The notes: generated from the sequence alone by a model not told the origin. DNA of 64,000 nucleotides from Occultella kanbiaonis (GCF_009708215.1 NZ_CP046175.1:248001-312000); one strand, 5' to 3'. Numbered from the stretch's first letter, positions 33,497 through 43,404 are shown. Numbers and translations are program-made.

Positions 33497-35749
33497 ATGT
33501 CCCAGCGTCAGTCGTTCGGCGCCACAGCACTCCCGCCGCTGTCCCGGCGCGGCTTCCTCGGCATCGGCGCCGCCACGATCGCGGCCCTCGGCGCGGACGC
33601 CCTGTCCGCCCCTGGCGCCCTGGCCACCTCGGAAGGGACCGTGCTGCCGCTCGTCGACGCGCTGCCGGACGGCGCCCCGGACCGGACCGCCTTCGCACCG
33701 AACGAGCAGGTGTTCGGCCAGTACCTGCTCATCCTCGCGCCGCTCGCGAACAGCGTGGTCGATGACGACCCCGAACTGTTCGGCTGGATGGAGGACGGCT
33801 GGTGGCGCACCCCGAACCACCCGCGCAACTCCCGGATCATGGAGCACGTCGCGACCCTGTCCTGGTTCCTCGTGAACGAACGCCCGTGGAACCCCTACTA
33901 CCTCGACCCCAACCTCGAGGCGCGGCTCGACGCGGCGATCGGCTACTACCTCGGCCTGCAGGGGCCGCGCGGCGCGTGGCCGGTCACCTACGAGGAGGAG
34001 AGCCTCGCGACCACCGGGTTCGGGCTGGTCTCCCTCGGGAACCTGCAGCGCGACCTCAAGTCCGAGAACCTGCTCCCGGACCGCCAGGTCGAGCTCGAGG
34101 CCTCCATGCGCCACGCCGCGCAGTGGCTGATGGACACCTCGCTGCGCCACTGGGCCACGCCGCTGCAGCTCACCAACCAGCTCGTCGGCGGGCTCGCCGG
34201 GGTCGGGCACGCCTCGGTCGTCATCGGTGACCCGCAGTTGGCGGCCGACCTCGATGACCGGATCGCGCTGCTCGCCGCCCAGGGGCAGGCCCCGGCAGGC
34301 TATTTCCACGACCCGCTCATCTACGACAACGGCTACAACAGTGACGTGATGATGCCGGACCTGGCCGACCTCTACCAGCTCACCGGCAACCCCCAACTGG
34401 TCGACATGGCGCGCAAGTGGGCCGACTTCGCCCAGTACGTGATGCTGCCAGAGCCCGGGGCGCCCGGCTGGGTGAACTTCGCGGCGGCGTCGGCCCGCAA
34501 CTCCACGAGCACCCGCACGCTCTACCCCGACGACGCCCGCGACCGCTACGCCCTCGCTCGCGCCTTCGTGCCGGAGGTGCCGGGACTCGGCCTGTACTCC
34601 TCATCGCGCGAGGACAAGGCGGCATCCCGGGCGGAGTGGGCCGCGAGCACCGAGCCGATCCCGCCGTTGGTCAAGCCGAACGCCTCGCCGCGGCTGTACA
34701 TGCACGTGCCGATGGCGCCGGAGAACCTGGGCCGGGCCGAGCTCGACGCCCTCACCGCACAGCTGCGGCCGGTCGCCGAGGAGACCTTCACCGAGTACCG
34801 CGAGGGCACCGCCGACCAGCAGCTGCTGTTCGTACGTCGGCCCGGCTACTACCTCGCGAACCTGCTCGGGCGGCGCTACAACGACCGGATCCGGTCCGGC
34901 ACCGGACTGCTCTGGCACCCGACCGCCGGCACGGTGGTGCTGTCGCTGAACAACGTGGCCGACGACCACTGGACCACGATGACGGCGTCCGGCGCCGACT
35001 CCGCCCTGACCGACCTCGTGGCGACGTTCCACGACGGCGTGGATGCGGGCGCACCTCAGCTCGACCCCGCGGACCTCGCCGACGCACTCGGGCCGTTCAC
35101 GGCCCGGTACGTCAGCGTCGCCGGGGCCGTGACCACGGACGTGCTGCACCGGCACGACGGCATCGTGCGCACGGTCGCCACCGGTGGTGCGGCCACCGAG
35201 GTGGTGCCGCTGCTGGTTCAGGCCGGCGACGTGCTGGAGTTCTCCGACGGGACGGTGGTCGAGGCCGGCGGGGCCGCGGACGTCACGGCGTCCTGGTTCT
35301 CGCTCACCCGCGGTGACCTGCGTTTCCTGTTCTCCTGGGGCACCGATCGCGCCGCAGGAGTCGAGACCACGCAACGGGCCTACTTCCCTGGCGGCACCCA
35401 CACCCACACGCTGCTGCGGGTCGCCCACGAAGGCGACCTCGCCATGGCGATCACGACGATCGGGGTGGCGCAGACGACCGGCCCGGTCGCCTTCTCCGGT
35501 ACCGCCCAGACCTGGACGGCCGACGGCACGCAGCACGCCGCGGTGCACGCCGTCAACCTCGACACCGCACCGGTCGACCTGCGCATCGTCACCTCGGCCG
35601 GCACCCGGCTGGTCCGCGACGTCGCGCCCGGCGCCAGCGCCTACGAGCTCTTCTCGGCGGCCCGGCGCGTGCGTGCCGTGAGCGTCATCGCCACCACCCG
35701 TGACAGCGGCCCGCCGCGCGTCCACGTGCACCGGATCGATACCGCATGA
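33497..35749 (+). CDS. Tat-exported two-domain protein, lyase-like; paralogue of 9948-12299
   Basis: 750 residues. Twin-arginine-type signal (SRRGFLGIGAATIAALGADAL, about 17-37). The N-terminal helical half is very close to that of the 9948 gene product: LANSVVDDDPELFGWMEDGW, HPRNSRIMEHVATLSWFLV and EESLATTGFGL are shared. The C-terminal half is strand-rich and more diverged. The layout suggests a secreted polysaccharide lyase or similar carbohydrate-active enzyme; no catalytic set was assigned. GAGGAGAGG (33483-33491) precedes the ATG. Two LacI-type operators lie upstream and a sugar-import operon follows on the same strand. Confidence 0.82.
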   Translation: MSQRQSFGATALPPLSRRGFLGIGAATIAALGADALSAPGALATSEGTVLPLVDALPDGAPDRTAFAPNEQVFGQYLLILAPLANSVVDDDPELFGWMEDGWWRTPNHPRNSRIMEHVATLSWFLVNERPWNPYYLDPNLEARLDAAIGYYLGLQGPRGAWPVTYEEESLATTGFGLVSLGNLQRDLKSENLLPDRQVELEASMRHAAQWLMDTSLRHWATPLQLTNQLVGGLAGVGHASVVIGDPQLAADLDDRIALLAAQGQAPAGYFHDPLIYDNGYNSDVMMPDLADLYQLTGNPQLVDMARKWADFAQYVMLPEPGAPGWVNFAAASARNSTSTRTLYPDDARDRYALARAFVPEVPGLGLYSSSREDKAASRAEWAASTEPIPPLVKPNASPRLYMHVPMAPENLGRAELDALTAQLRPVAEETFTEYREGTADQQLLFVRRPGYYLANLLGRRYNDRIRSGTGLLWHPTAGTVVLSLNNVADDHWTTMTASGADSALTDLVATFHDGVDAGAPQLDPADLADALGPFTARYVSVAGAVTTDVLHRHDGIVRTVATGGAATEVVPLLVQAGDVLEFSDGTVVEAGGAADVTASWFSLTRGDLRFLFSWGTDRAAGVETTQRAYFPGGTHTHTLLRVAHEGDLAMAITTIGVAQTTGPVAFSGTAQTWTADGTQHAAVHAVNLDTAPVDLRIVTSAGTRLVRDVAPGASAYELFSAARRVRAVSVIATTRDSGPPRVHVHRIDTA

Positions 35750-35905
35750 CGGCTACCGCCCGGCTGAGTCCAGATCCGCAACCCACCAGGACATCGCCTG
35801 ACTGAAAGACCACCCGACTGAGCCACCCCACGACAGAATCCTGACCGCCGGCTCCGCGGCTACCCTCCGCCGAGCCGACCCACTTCCCCGACATCTGGAG
35901 AACCC

Positions 35906-37240
35906 GTGCCCCACCCCTCACCCGGCCGACCCCGCCGGATCCTGCTCCGCTCCTCCTGGGCCACCGCCAACATCGGCGACGTGGCCCACTCGCCCGGCGC
36001 GATCGGCGTGCTGCGCGCCCTCGGCGAGGACGTGCAGGTGACCCTGTGGCCGCGTCGGCTCGAGGAGCGGGAACGCCGGATGTTCGCCGAGCGGCAGCCC
36101 TGGGTGCGGATCGTCGACGGCGAGCTGGATACCGCCGGGAACCCGACCACCCCGGAACTCGCGCAGGCCTGGGCGGAGGCCGACATCCTGGTGCATGGCT
36201 CGGCGGCCGGTCTCGTGGCCGGCGACGACATGCGCGCCTGGCAGGCGACCGGTCGCCCCTACGGGTTCTTCGGGATCACGCACGACCCGTTCGGCCCGGA
36301 GACCCCGAGCACGCTCGCCCAGGCCGCCGCCCAGATCGAGGCACTGCCGGCCGACTACCTGTCCGAGAGGGACCGGGACCTGTTCGCCGGCGCCGAGTTC
36401 CTCTACTGCCGGGACAGCCTCACCCTCGCCTACCTGACCCGCCAGCAGGTCACCGGGCCGCTGCTCGAATGGGGACCGGACGCCACGTTCGCCCACGACC
36501 TTCTCGACGAGCAGGCCGCGACCGCGCTGCTGGCCGAACACCGGCTGACTCCCGGGGAGTTCCTGGTGGCCGTGCCGCGGTCCCGGTTCGCGCCCTACCA
36601 CCGGATCCACGACATCCCGGCGTCCCGGTCCCACCACTACCGGGACGCCGTCAATGCCGCACACGACCCGGACGATCTCGCGGTCCTGGCCGGGGCGATC
36701 ACGCACTGGGTGCGCAGCACCGGCAGCCCGTTGCTCGTCGGACCCGAGATGAGCTACGCCGTCGACCTGGCCGCGGAGTACTTCCCCCGGATCCTCCCGG
36801 ACGACGTGGCCCCGCACGTGCGGGTGCTGGCCGACTACTGGGACCTGCCCACCGCCACGGCCGTCTACGCCCGGGCTGCGGGCGTGCTGACGATGGACTG
36901 CCACTCCCCGATCCTGGCCACCACCGTCGGGACCCCCGCGGTCTACCTGCGCCAGCCCACCGAGACGATCAAGGGCCGGATGTATGCCGATCTCGGGGTG
37001 GGCGAGACGGTCGTCGAGATCGAGGCCAAGGACGCCGCGGAGCGGCTGACCGGGCTGCTCGACGAGATCGCCGCAACCCGCGGCACCCGCCCGGCTGAGC
37101 GGGTCGTGGCGACCCACGCCGCGGCCATCGAACGCCTCGCGCAGATGGCGCGCACCGCCGTCGGGCGTGTCGAGACCGACGGCGGCGCGGCTGCCGACAT
37201 CGGCGAGGCGATGTCCGAAGTACCCGTCGGAGGTGTGTAG
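35906..37240 (+). CDS. Polysaccharide pyruvyl transferase-family protein
   Basis: 444 residues from the GTG at 35906 (CTGGAG upstream). Begins RRILLRSSWATANIGDVAHSPG, the NIGD-type opening of the PS_pyruv_trans fold. FLYCRDSLTLAYL, LLEWGPDATFAHDL and MDCHSPILATTVGTPAVYLR with a following lysine and LGV match the order of the family's two GT-B-like lobes. Characterised relatives add ketal pyruvate from phosphoenolpyruvate to sugars. Here it is first in an operon with sugar-import genes (a GGAGGTG inside its 3' end serves the next gene), an odd place for a biosynthetic enzyme. Confidence 0.78.
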   Translation: MPHPSPGRPRRILLRSSWATANIGDVAHSPGAIGVLRALGEDVQVTLWPRRLEERERRMFAERQPWVRIVDGELDTAGNPTTPELAQAWAEADILVHGSAAGLVAGDDMRAWQATGRPYGFFGITHDPFGPETPSTLAQAAAQIEALPADYLSERDRDLFAGAEFLYCRDSLTLAYLTRQQVTGPLLEWGPDATFAHDLLDEQAATALLAEHRLTPGEFLVAVPRSRFAPYHRIHDIPASRSHHYRDAVNAAHDPDDLAVLAGAITHWVRSTGSPLLVGPEMSYAVDLAAEYFPRILPDDVAPHVRVLADYWDLPTATAVYARAAGVLTMDCHSPILATTVGTPAVYLRQPTETIKGRMYADLGVGETVVEIEAKDAAERLTGLLDEIAATRGTRPAERVVATHAAAIERLAQMARTAVGRVETDGGAAADIGEAMSEVPVGGV

Positions 37241-38263
37241 ATGACCGAGACCATCAAGGACCGGGCGAAGGCGTCCGGACCGAACCGGACGCGGGGACCG
37301 GGCTCGCCAGAGTCCGCGAAGGGCAAGCCCAAGCGGCCGTCGGCCAGTGCGAACCGGACCGCCCTGGCCCGGATCAAGCGGGACCGGATGCTGCTCCTGC
37401 TCGCGCTGCCGGGAATGGCGGTGGTGGCGATCTTCCACTACTTCCCGCTGCTCGGAAACGTCATCGCGTTCCAGAACTTCCAACCGTTCCTCGGGATCTC
37501 CCAGAGCGAGTGGGTCGGACTCGACAACTTCGCGGTCATCTTCAACGGCGATCCGCGGTTCCTGAACGCGCTCGCGAACACCCTCATCATCACGCTGATC
37601 CAGGTCGTGTTCGTGTTCCCGCTGCCCCTCGCGCTGGCGCTGCTGCTGAACTCCGTGCTCAGCGAGCGGGTCAAACGGGGCGTCCAGTCGGTGCTCTACC
37701 TGCCGCACTTCCTGTCCTGGGTGATCGTGGTGGCGCTGTTCCAGCAGGTCCTCGGCAATGCCGGGATGCTGAACACGTTCTTCCGGGAACATGACATGGC
37801 GACGTTCTCGATCATCGGGGTGCCGGAACTGTTCAAGCTCCTGATCACCTCCCAGGTCATCTGGAAGGACACCGGCTGGGGCACGATCATCTTCCTCGCG
37901 GCGCTCTCACGCGTCGACATGAACCTCTACGAGGCAGCCGCCATGGACGGTGCCGGTGCCTGGCGCCGGACCTGGCACATCACCCTGCCGGCGGTACGCA
38001 GCGTCTTCATCCTGCTGCTCATCCTGCGCCTCGGTGACGCCCTCACGGTCGGCTTCGAGCAGATCATCCTGCAGCAGGGTGCCGTCGGAAAGGCGGCCAG
38101 CGAGGTCCTCGACACCTACGTCTACAACAACGGCATCGTCGGCGGGAACTGGGGCACCTCGGCCGCCGTCGGCCTCGTGAAGGGGGTGGTGGGCGTGGTC
38201 CTTGTGCTCGGCGCCAACAAACTCGCCCATGTGTTCGGGGAGCGGGGGGTGTACTCGAGATGA
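37241..38263 (+). CDS. Sugar ABC transporter permease, LplB/YteP-type
   Basis: 340 residues. A charged N-terminal tail (1-45) precedes MLLLLALPGMAVVAIFHYFPLLG, the characteristic first segment of LplB-type permeases. The EAA loop is LYEAAAMDGAGAWRRTW followed by ITLPAVRSV. It ends in VFGERGVYS, as family members do. ATG abuts the stop of the pyruvyl transferase-like gene and overlaps the next permease (ATGA). In Bacillus, LplB/YteP-type permeases serve rhamnogalacturonan or uronate oligosaccharide importers. Confidence 0.93.
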   Translation: MTETIKDRAKASGPNRTRGPGSPESAKGKPKRPSASANRTALARIKRDRMLLLLALPGMAVVAIFHYFPLLGNVIAFQNFQPFLGISQSEWVGLDNFAVIFNGDPRFLNALANTLIITLIQVVFVFPLPLALALLLNSVLSERVKRGVQSVLYLPHFLSWVIVVALFQQVLGNAGMLNTFFREHDMATFSIIGVPELFKLLITSQVIWKDTGWGTIIFLAALSRVDMNLYEAAAMDGAGAWRRTWHITLPAVRSVFILLLILRLGDALTVGFEQIILQQGAVGKAASEVLDTYVYNNGIVGGNWGTSAAVGLVKGVVGVVLVLGANKLAHVFGERGVYSR

Positions 38264-39165
38264 GCGACATCACCGTGACCCGCTCGAACCTGGTCTTCGG
38301 CCGGCCGAGCCTGATCGCCCGCGGCGGGCGGGCAGTGGTCCTCGCCGTGGCCTGCCTGGCGGTGATCCTGCCGTTCATCGCAGTCATCTCGACGTCCCTG
38401 GCCAGCCAGGAGGAGATCTCCCGGGCCGGCGGCTTCGTGTTCTGGGTGACCGACCCGACCCTCGACGCCTACCGGGCCGTGCTCTCCGGGGGCGTCGTGA
38501 CCCGCTCGGTGATCGTCAGCCTCGGCATCGCGGGGGTGGGCACCGCACTGTCGGTGCTGTGCACCATCGGGCTCGCGTACGCGCTCAGCCGCACCTCGAT
38601 GTACGCGCAGAAGCCGATGCTGCTCGCCGTGCTGTTCACGCTGCTGTTCAGCCCCGGGATGATCCCGATGTACCTGGTGGTCAAGCAGCTCGGGCTGATC
38701 GACAGCTACTGGGCGCTGATCCTGCCGGTGCTGATCAACGCGTTCAACGTGATCGTGATGCGGGAGTTCTTCCTCGACCTGCCCGCTGAACTGATGGAGA
38801 GCGCGAAGATCGACGGCGCCGGCGAGTTCCTGGTGCTGACCCGGATCGTGCTGCCGCTGTCCAAGGCCGTGATCGCCGTCATCGCGCTGTTCTACGCCGT
38901 CGCCTACTGGAACAGCTTCTTCAACGCGCTGCTCTACATCAACTCGCCGGAGAAGTGGCCGCTCCAGCTGGTGCTGCGCACCTACGTGGTCAACGAGACC
39001 CCGATGGGGGTGGACGACCTCGTCATGGAGGGGTCGGCCCTGCCGCCACAGGTCGCGATCCAGATGGCGATCCTGCTCATCTCGGTGCTGCCGATGCTCA
39101 TCGTCTACCCGTTCATCCAGAAGCACTTCACCAAGGGCCTGCTCATCGGCGGCGTGAAGGGCTGA
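38260..39165 (+). CDS. Sugar ABC transporter permease, YtcP-type
   Basis: 301 residues with six membrane segments. EAA loop ELMESAKIDGAGEFLVLT then RIVLPLSKAVI, and the family C-terminus FIQKHFTKGLLIGGVKG. It partners the preceding LplB-type permease to which it is translationally coupled (ATGA at 38260-38263). Inner-membrane channel subunit of a CUT1 oligosaccharide importer; no ATPase gene is present locally, so a shared MsmX-like ATPase is expected elsewhere. Confidence 0.93.
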   Translation: MSDITVTRSNLVFGRPSLIARGGRAVVLAVACLAVILPFIAVISTSLASQEEISRAGGFVFWVTDPTLDAYRAVLSGGVVTRSVIVSLGIAGVGTALSVLCTIGLAYALSRTSMYAQKPMLLAVLFTLLFSPGMIPMYLVVKQLGLIDSYWALILPVLINAFNVIVMREFFLDLPAELMESAKIDGAGEFLVLTRIVLPLSKAVIAVIALFYAVAYWNSFFNALLYINSPEKWPLQLVLRTYVVNETPMGVDDLVMEGSALPPQVAIQMAILLISVLPMLIVYPFIQKHFTKGLLIGGVKG

Positions 39166-39240
39166 CCCGCTCCACCTACCCCCAGCTCCACCAACCCCCA
39201 ACCCCCTGCAGCACCGTTGTCACAGAGAGGTGAAACGACA

Positions 39241-40872
39241 ATGAAGATCGATCGACGGAGTTTCCTCGGCCTTACCGCACTCGCCGGCGTCGGCGCCCTG
39301 AGCGCCTGCGGCCCCGACGGCTCGACCCCGCCCCAGGGCGGCGGCTCGGGCGATGGTGCCACCCCCGACGCCTCGACCGTGCTCCCCACCTACAAGGCGT
39401 TCGAGGTGGCCGCACCGGACCTGCCCTCCGACTCGGAGTTCTCCCTGCCGGGCTACTACACGTACCCGGCCAGCCCGGTCGCGGCGACCACCGAGACCCC
39501 CGGGTCCGGCGGATCGATCACGACGATGACGTACACCTACGACCCGATCGCCCCGGAGCTGTCGAACAACCAGCACTGGCAGAACATCAACTCCCTGCTC
39601 GGTGTGGACCTCGGCATCACCTACAGCCCCTCCGCCGACTACGACGCGAAGTTCGCCACCACGATCGCCGGCGGTGACCTGCCGGACATGATCAACATCC
39701 GTACGGTCCAGCAGCAGATGCCGGCGATGCTCGCGGCCACGTTCGCGGACCTCACCGAGCACCTCTCCGGCGACGCGGTGCTGGACTACCCGGCGCTCGC
39801 CGCCATCCCGGAGGGCACCTGGCGCACCGCGATCTTCGAGAACGCGATCTGGGGCGTGCCGATCCCGCGCTCACCGATCGGCGGCGTGCTCTACACCCGC
39901 AACGACCTGCTCATCGAGCGCGGCGCGAACACCGAGCCGGCCAGCTACGAGGAGTTCGTGGAGATGGCGACCACGCTCACGGACGCGAGCAAGAGCCAGT
40001 GGGCGTTCGGCGACCCCGGCGGCATCCTCTCCCACGTGGCCCAGATGAACGGGGTCGGGAACGCCTGGGTCGAGGAGAACGGCGAGTTCTCCTACGCCCA
40101 GGCCTCGCCGGCATACGAGCAGGCGCTCGCGGACACGGTCGCCATGATCGAGGCCGGCCTGTTCCACCCCGACTCGGGGGCCGTGCAGAACACCGAACGC
40201 AACGAGTGGGTCAACAACGGCACCACCTGCTTCGCGTACGGCGGGTACGCCGGCTGGTCGAAGTTCTTCGTGGCCGGAGCCGGCATCGAGGGCTTCCAGA
40301 TGACCGGCCAGGTGGCCCCGGGCCGGGACGGGGGCGACAGCGTCCGTGGCGGCAGCGGCTTCTCGGCCGGGTTCATGGCGTTCAGGCCGACCGACGACCC
40401 GGAGCGGATCGCCGAGCTCCTGCGGGTCCTGAACTGGCTCGCATCCCCGTTCGGAAGCACCGAGTTCCTGGCCCGCAAGTTCGGCGTCGAGGGTGTCAAC
40501 TACACGCTCGAGGGATCGGACCCGGTCCTGACCAGCCTCGGCGCGTCCGAGACCACGCTCCCGCTGCGCTACCTCTCCGAGCCGCCGTCGGTGCTGTACG
40601 AACCGGGCAACCCGGACGCCGTCGACCAGCAGTTCGAGTTCATGGCGAAGGCCTCACCGCTGATCGTCCCGGACCCGACCACCGGGCTGTACTCGGAGAC
40701 CGCGGTCACGGCCGGCGCCTCCGCCGGCACCGCCCTCGGCGACGCCCGTGACGAGATCCTGGCCGGTCGGCAGCCGGTCAGCTCCTGGTCGACGGCGGTT
40801 GAGGACTACATGCTCGAGGTGGGCAACAGCCTCAAGGACGAGTACGAGGCGGCATTCGCCGCGCAGGCCTGA
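39241..40872 (+). CDS. Extracellular solute-binding protein (Tat lipoprotein), LplA/YtcQ-type
   Basis: 543 residues. The signal combines an RR motif (DRRSFLGLTALAGVGALSAC) with a lipobox ending LSAC at about residue 21, i.e. a Tat-exported lipoprotein. Family-size for YtcQ/LplA-type binding proteins, with the long inserted lobe typical of receptors for oligosaccharides. GAGAGGTG precedes ATG at 39241, 75 bp after the permease stop. It delivers the ligand to the two permeases upstream. Confidence 0.92.
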   Translation: MKIDRRSFLGLTALAGVGALSACGPDGSTPPQGGGSGDGATPDASTVLPTYKAFEVAAPDLPSDSEFSLPGYYTYPASPVAATTETPGSGGSITTMTYTYDPIAPELSNNQHWQNINSLLGVDLGITYSPSADYDAKFATTIAGGDLPDMINIRTVQQQMPAMLAATFADLTEHLSGDAVLDYPALAAIPEGTWRTAIFENAIWGVPIPRSPIGGVLYTRNDLLIERGANTEPASYEEFVEMATTLTDASKSQWAFGDPGGILSHVAQMNGVGNAWVEENGEFSYAQASPAYEQALADTVAMIEAGLFHPDSGAVQNTERNEWVNNGTTCFAYGGYAGWSKFFVAGAGIEGFQMTGQVAPGRDGGDSVRGGSGFSAGFMAFRPTDDPERIAELLRVLNWLASPFGSTEFLARKFGVEGVNYTLEGSDPVLTSLGASETTLPLRYLSEPPSVLYEPGNPDAVDQQFEFMAKASPLIVPDPTTGLYSETAVTAGASAGTALGDARDEILAGRQPVSSWSTAVEDYMLEVGNSLKDEYEAAFAAQA

Positions 40873-40893
40873 CCGGCAGCCTAGGATCCGAAG

Positions 40894-41883
40894 ATGGCAA
40901 CGGTGAAGTCGATCGCGGCGGCCGTGGGCGTGTCCCCGTCCGTGGTCTCCGCGGTCCTGCACGGCAGCAAGCACGTGCGGGTCTCCGAGTCCACCCGCGA
41001 GCGGGTGCAGCGGGCGGTCGACGAAGCCGGGTACGTGCCCAATCACGCCGCCCGTGCGCTGCGCCTGCAGCGCACGGGCGTGCTCGCGATGGTCCTGCCG
41101 AAACTGGAGAATCCCGTCTACCACCGGCTCGTCGACGGCATCTATGACGCCGCGGACGCGCACGGGTACAGCGTGCTGCTCGGCGACGGGATCCGGGTGA
41201 CCTCCGGTTCGCTGATGCTGCAGCGGCTCGTCGGCGGCGGCCAGGTGGACGGCACCCTGATCCGGCCGGCAAGCACGATGAGCCCGGGGCTGCTCGCGGA
41301 GATCCGCGCGGGCGGTGCACCGATCGTCATCCTGGACGGGGTCTCGGAACGGGACCACTGGGTCGCGGTCCAGGACGAGCTCGGCGCCCATGTGGCGACC
41401 AGGCACCTCATCGACAAGGGCCACGAGCGGATCGCCTATCTCGGCCAGACGCGCTACCAGCAGGAGCGGGTCGACGGATACCGCAGGGCGCTGCGCGAGG
41501 CGGGTCTGCCGACGCCCGACGCCTACGTCTTCCACAGCCAGCAGGGCCCGCACGACGGGTACGAGGTGTTCGGGGCGCTGCTCGCGCTCGACCCGCGCCC
41601 GACGGCCGTGCTCGTGAACAACTCGACCACCGCCGTCGGGGTCCTCGCCGCGGTGAGCGACGCCGGGCTCAGGATGCCGGACGACCTGGCCATGATCGGG
41701 TTCCACGAGATCGCGATCGCCGCGGACCTTCGGCCGAGCCTGACCACGCTGGAGATGCCGCTGTACGAGCTGGGCCGGGTGGGGGTCGAGCTCATGCACG
41801 CCGCCCTGACCGGCGAGCCCGTCGAGTCCCGCAGGATCACGGAGCCGCTGCCGCGGGTGATCGAGCGCCAGTCCACCGCCTGA
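40894..41883 (+). CDS. LacI-family transcriptional regulator
   Basis: 329 residues. HTH and hinge at the N-terminus (VKSIAAAVGVSPSVVSAVLH, then YVPNHAARALRLQRTG), then a periplasmic-binding-like sensor domain (GVLAMVLPKLENPVYHRLVDG, RHLIDKGHERIAYLGQ, DLAMIGFHEIAIA). It lies 21 bp after the solute-binding protein gene and is likely co-transcribed. The palindromes at 33411-33451 and 12343-12358 are its most plausible operators; the inducer would be the imported glycan fragment. Confidence 0.92.
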   Translation: MATVKSIAAAVGVSPSVVSAVLHGSKHVRVSESTRERVQRAVDEAGYVPNHAARALRLQRTGVLAMVLPKLENPVYHRLVDGIYDAADAHGYSVLLGDGIRVTSGSLMLQRLVGGGQVDGTLIRPASTMSPGLLAEIRAGGAPIVILDGVSERDHWVAVQDELGAHVATRHLIDKGHERIAYLGQTRYQQERVDGYRRALREAGLPTPDAYVFHSQQGPHDGYEVFGALLALDPRPTAVLVNNSTTAVGVLAAVSDAGLRMPDDLAMIGFHEIAIAADLRPSLTTLEMPLYELGRVGVELMHAALTGEPVESRRITEPLPRVIERQSTA

Positions 41884-41955
41884 TTGAAGCGTCCGGATCG
41901 TGGGACGGTACCCGGCGCGGGAACAAACACCCCGCGCGGCCCCGTTGGCTCCTCC

Positions 41956-43245
41956 ATGACCCTCCCCGCGCCAACCCGCGAGCGGATCAGTGCTTCGTTC
42001 GTGCTGCTGCTGGCCGCGCTGACGGCCATCGGCCCGCTCACCATCGATCTCTACCTCGCTGCGTTCCCCCAGATCGTGACCGAGCTCGGCACCACCGACG
42101 CGCGGGTGCAGCTGACCATGACCGCGACCCTCGCCGGCCTCGCGGTCGGTCAGCTGCTGCTCGGCTCGCTCTCGGACGCCTATGGGCGACGGCGGCCGCT
42201 GCTGATCGCACTGGCGGTGTACGTCGTGACGTCGGTCGCCATCATCGGGATCGGCTCGATCGAGCTGCTCACCGTGGCGCGCGTGGTGCAGGGGCTCAGC
42301 GGCGCCGCGGGCATGGTGCTCGCCATGGCCGTGGTGCGTGACTCCTACTCCGGGATCGGGATGAGCCGAGTGATCTCCCGGCTGATGCTCGTGGTGGGCG
42401 TGGCGCCGATCCTCGCGCCAACGATCGGCGCGCAGATCCTGCGGTTCGGGTCCTGGCGCACGATGTTCGGCGTGCTCGCCCTGTTCGGGGTGATGCTGTT
42501 CGTGCTCGCCGCGTTCTTCCTGAAGGAGACCCTGCCCCGCGCGGCCCGCCGCACGGGCGGGACCCGTGCCGCGCTGGCGTCCTACCGGTCCCTCGTCACC
42601 GACTGGTCCTTCATCGGCGTGGTGCTGATGGGTGCGTTCTACATGGGTGCGATGTTCGCCTACGTGGCGTCCTCGACGTTCGTGTTCCAGGAGGGCTTCC
42701 AGCTGAGCGCGAGCGAGTTCGGGTACATCTTCGGCGCCGGCGCGCTCGCCGTCACGATCGGGTCGCAGATCAACGGCGCCCTGGTCTCCCGGTTCCGCCC
42801 GGAACGGATCGTGACGACGGCGATCGCTGTCGGTTGGGTGCTCTCGATCGCCCTGTTCGTGGTGGCCTCGACCGTCTCCGCGCACGGTTCCGGCCTGCTC
42901 CCGCTCGTCGCGCTGCTCGTCCCGACGCTGGGCACCGTCGGGTTCGTGATGCCGTCCGTGCCCGCGATCGTGCTGGAGCACAACGGTCACCGGGCCGGCT
43001 CCGCGGCGGCCCTGAACGGCGCGATGGGCTTCGTGATGGGTGCGCTGATCTCGCCCGTGAGCAGCCTCTTCGGGGGAGGCCCGACGGCGATGGCCGGGGT
43101 GATGTTCGGCGTGATCACCATCTCCGGGGTGCTGCTGCTCGCGGTCCGCCGCGGATGGGCGAGCACGAGCACCGCCGCCGTGCCGGCGCCGGTCCTCGCC
43201 GAGCTCGACGACCTCGACGAGCAGGTGGAGCCCGCACGACCCTGA
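41956..43245 (+). CDS. MFS multidrug efflux transporter, Bcr/CflA-type
   Basis: 429 residues, 12 membrane segments. TIDLYLAAFPQIVTELGT after TM1, GSLSDAYGRRRPLL (motif A) and RVVQGLSGAAGMVLAMAVVRD (motif C region) are the diagnostic Bcr/CflA blocks. Proton-driven export of drugs or sulfonamide-like compounds is expected. ATG at 41956. Follows the LacI gene by 72 bp but is probably independent of the glycan operon. Confidence 0.9.
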   Translation: MTLPAPTRERISASFVLLLAALTAIGPLTIDLYLAAFPQIVTELGTTDARVQLTMTATLAGLAVGQLLLGSLSDAYGRRRPLLIALAVYVVTSVAIIGIGSIELLTVARVVQGLSGAAGMVLAMAVVRDSYSGIGMSRVISRLMLVVGVAPILAPTIGAQILRFGSWRTMFGVLALFGVMLFVLAAFFLKETLPRAARRTGGTRAALASYRSLVTDWSFIGVVLMGAFYMGAMFAYVASSTFVFQEGFQLSASEFGYIFGAGALAVTIGSQINGALVSRFRPERIVTTAIAVGWVLSIALFVVASTVSAHGSGLLPLVALLVPTLGTVGFVMPSVPAIVLEHNGHRAGSAAALNGAMGFVMGALISPVSSLFGGGPTAMAGVMFGVITISGVLLLAVRRGWASTSTAAVPAPVLAELDDLDEQVEPARP

Positions 43246-43404
43246 GCCGGGCCGTCGCCTCCGCACCGCGCTGAGGGCGGCCGAGCAGTCCGGCGCCGCC
43301 GTCGCCGGGCAGGTGGCGCAGTGATTGGTCGGGTCGCGTGAAGGTCTGTGGGCCATCGACCCATTCGCGCCCGTTGGCCCCTAGCCGTGGCCGATCATCG
43401 AGCC

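Noticed and set aside
40654-43356. 900-codon open frame antisense to the binding protein, LacI and MFS genes
   Set aside because: Composition is His/Arg/Asp/Gln-rich and it spans three well-supported genes; a GC-skew shadow.
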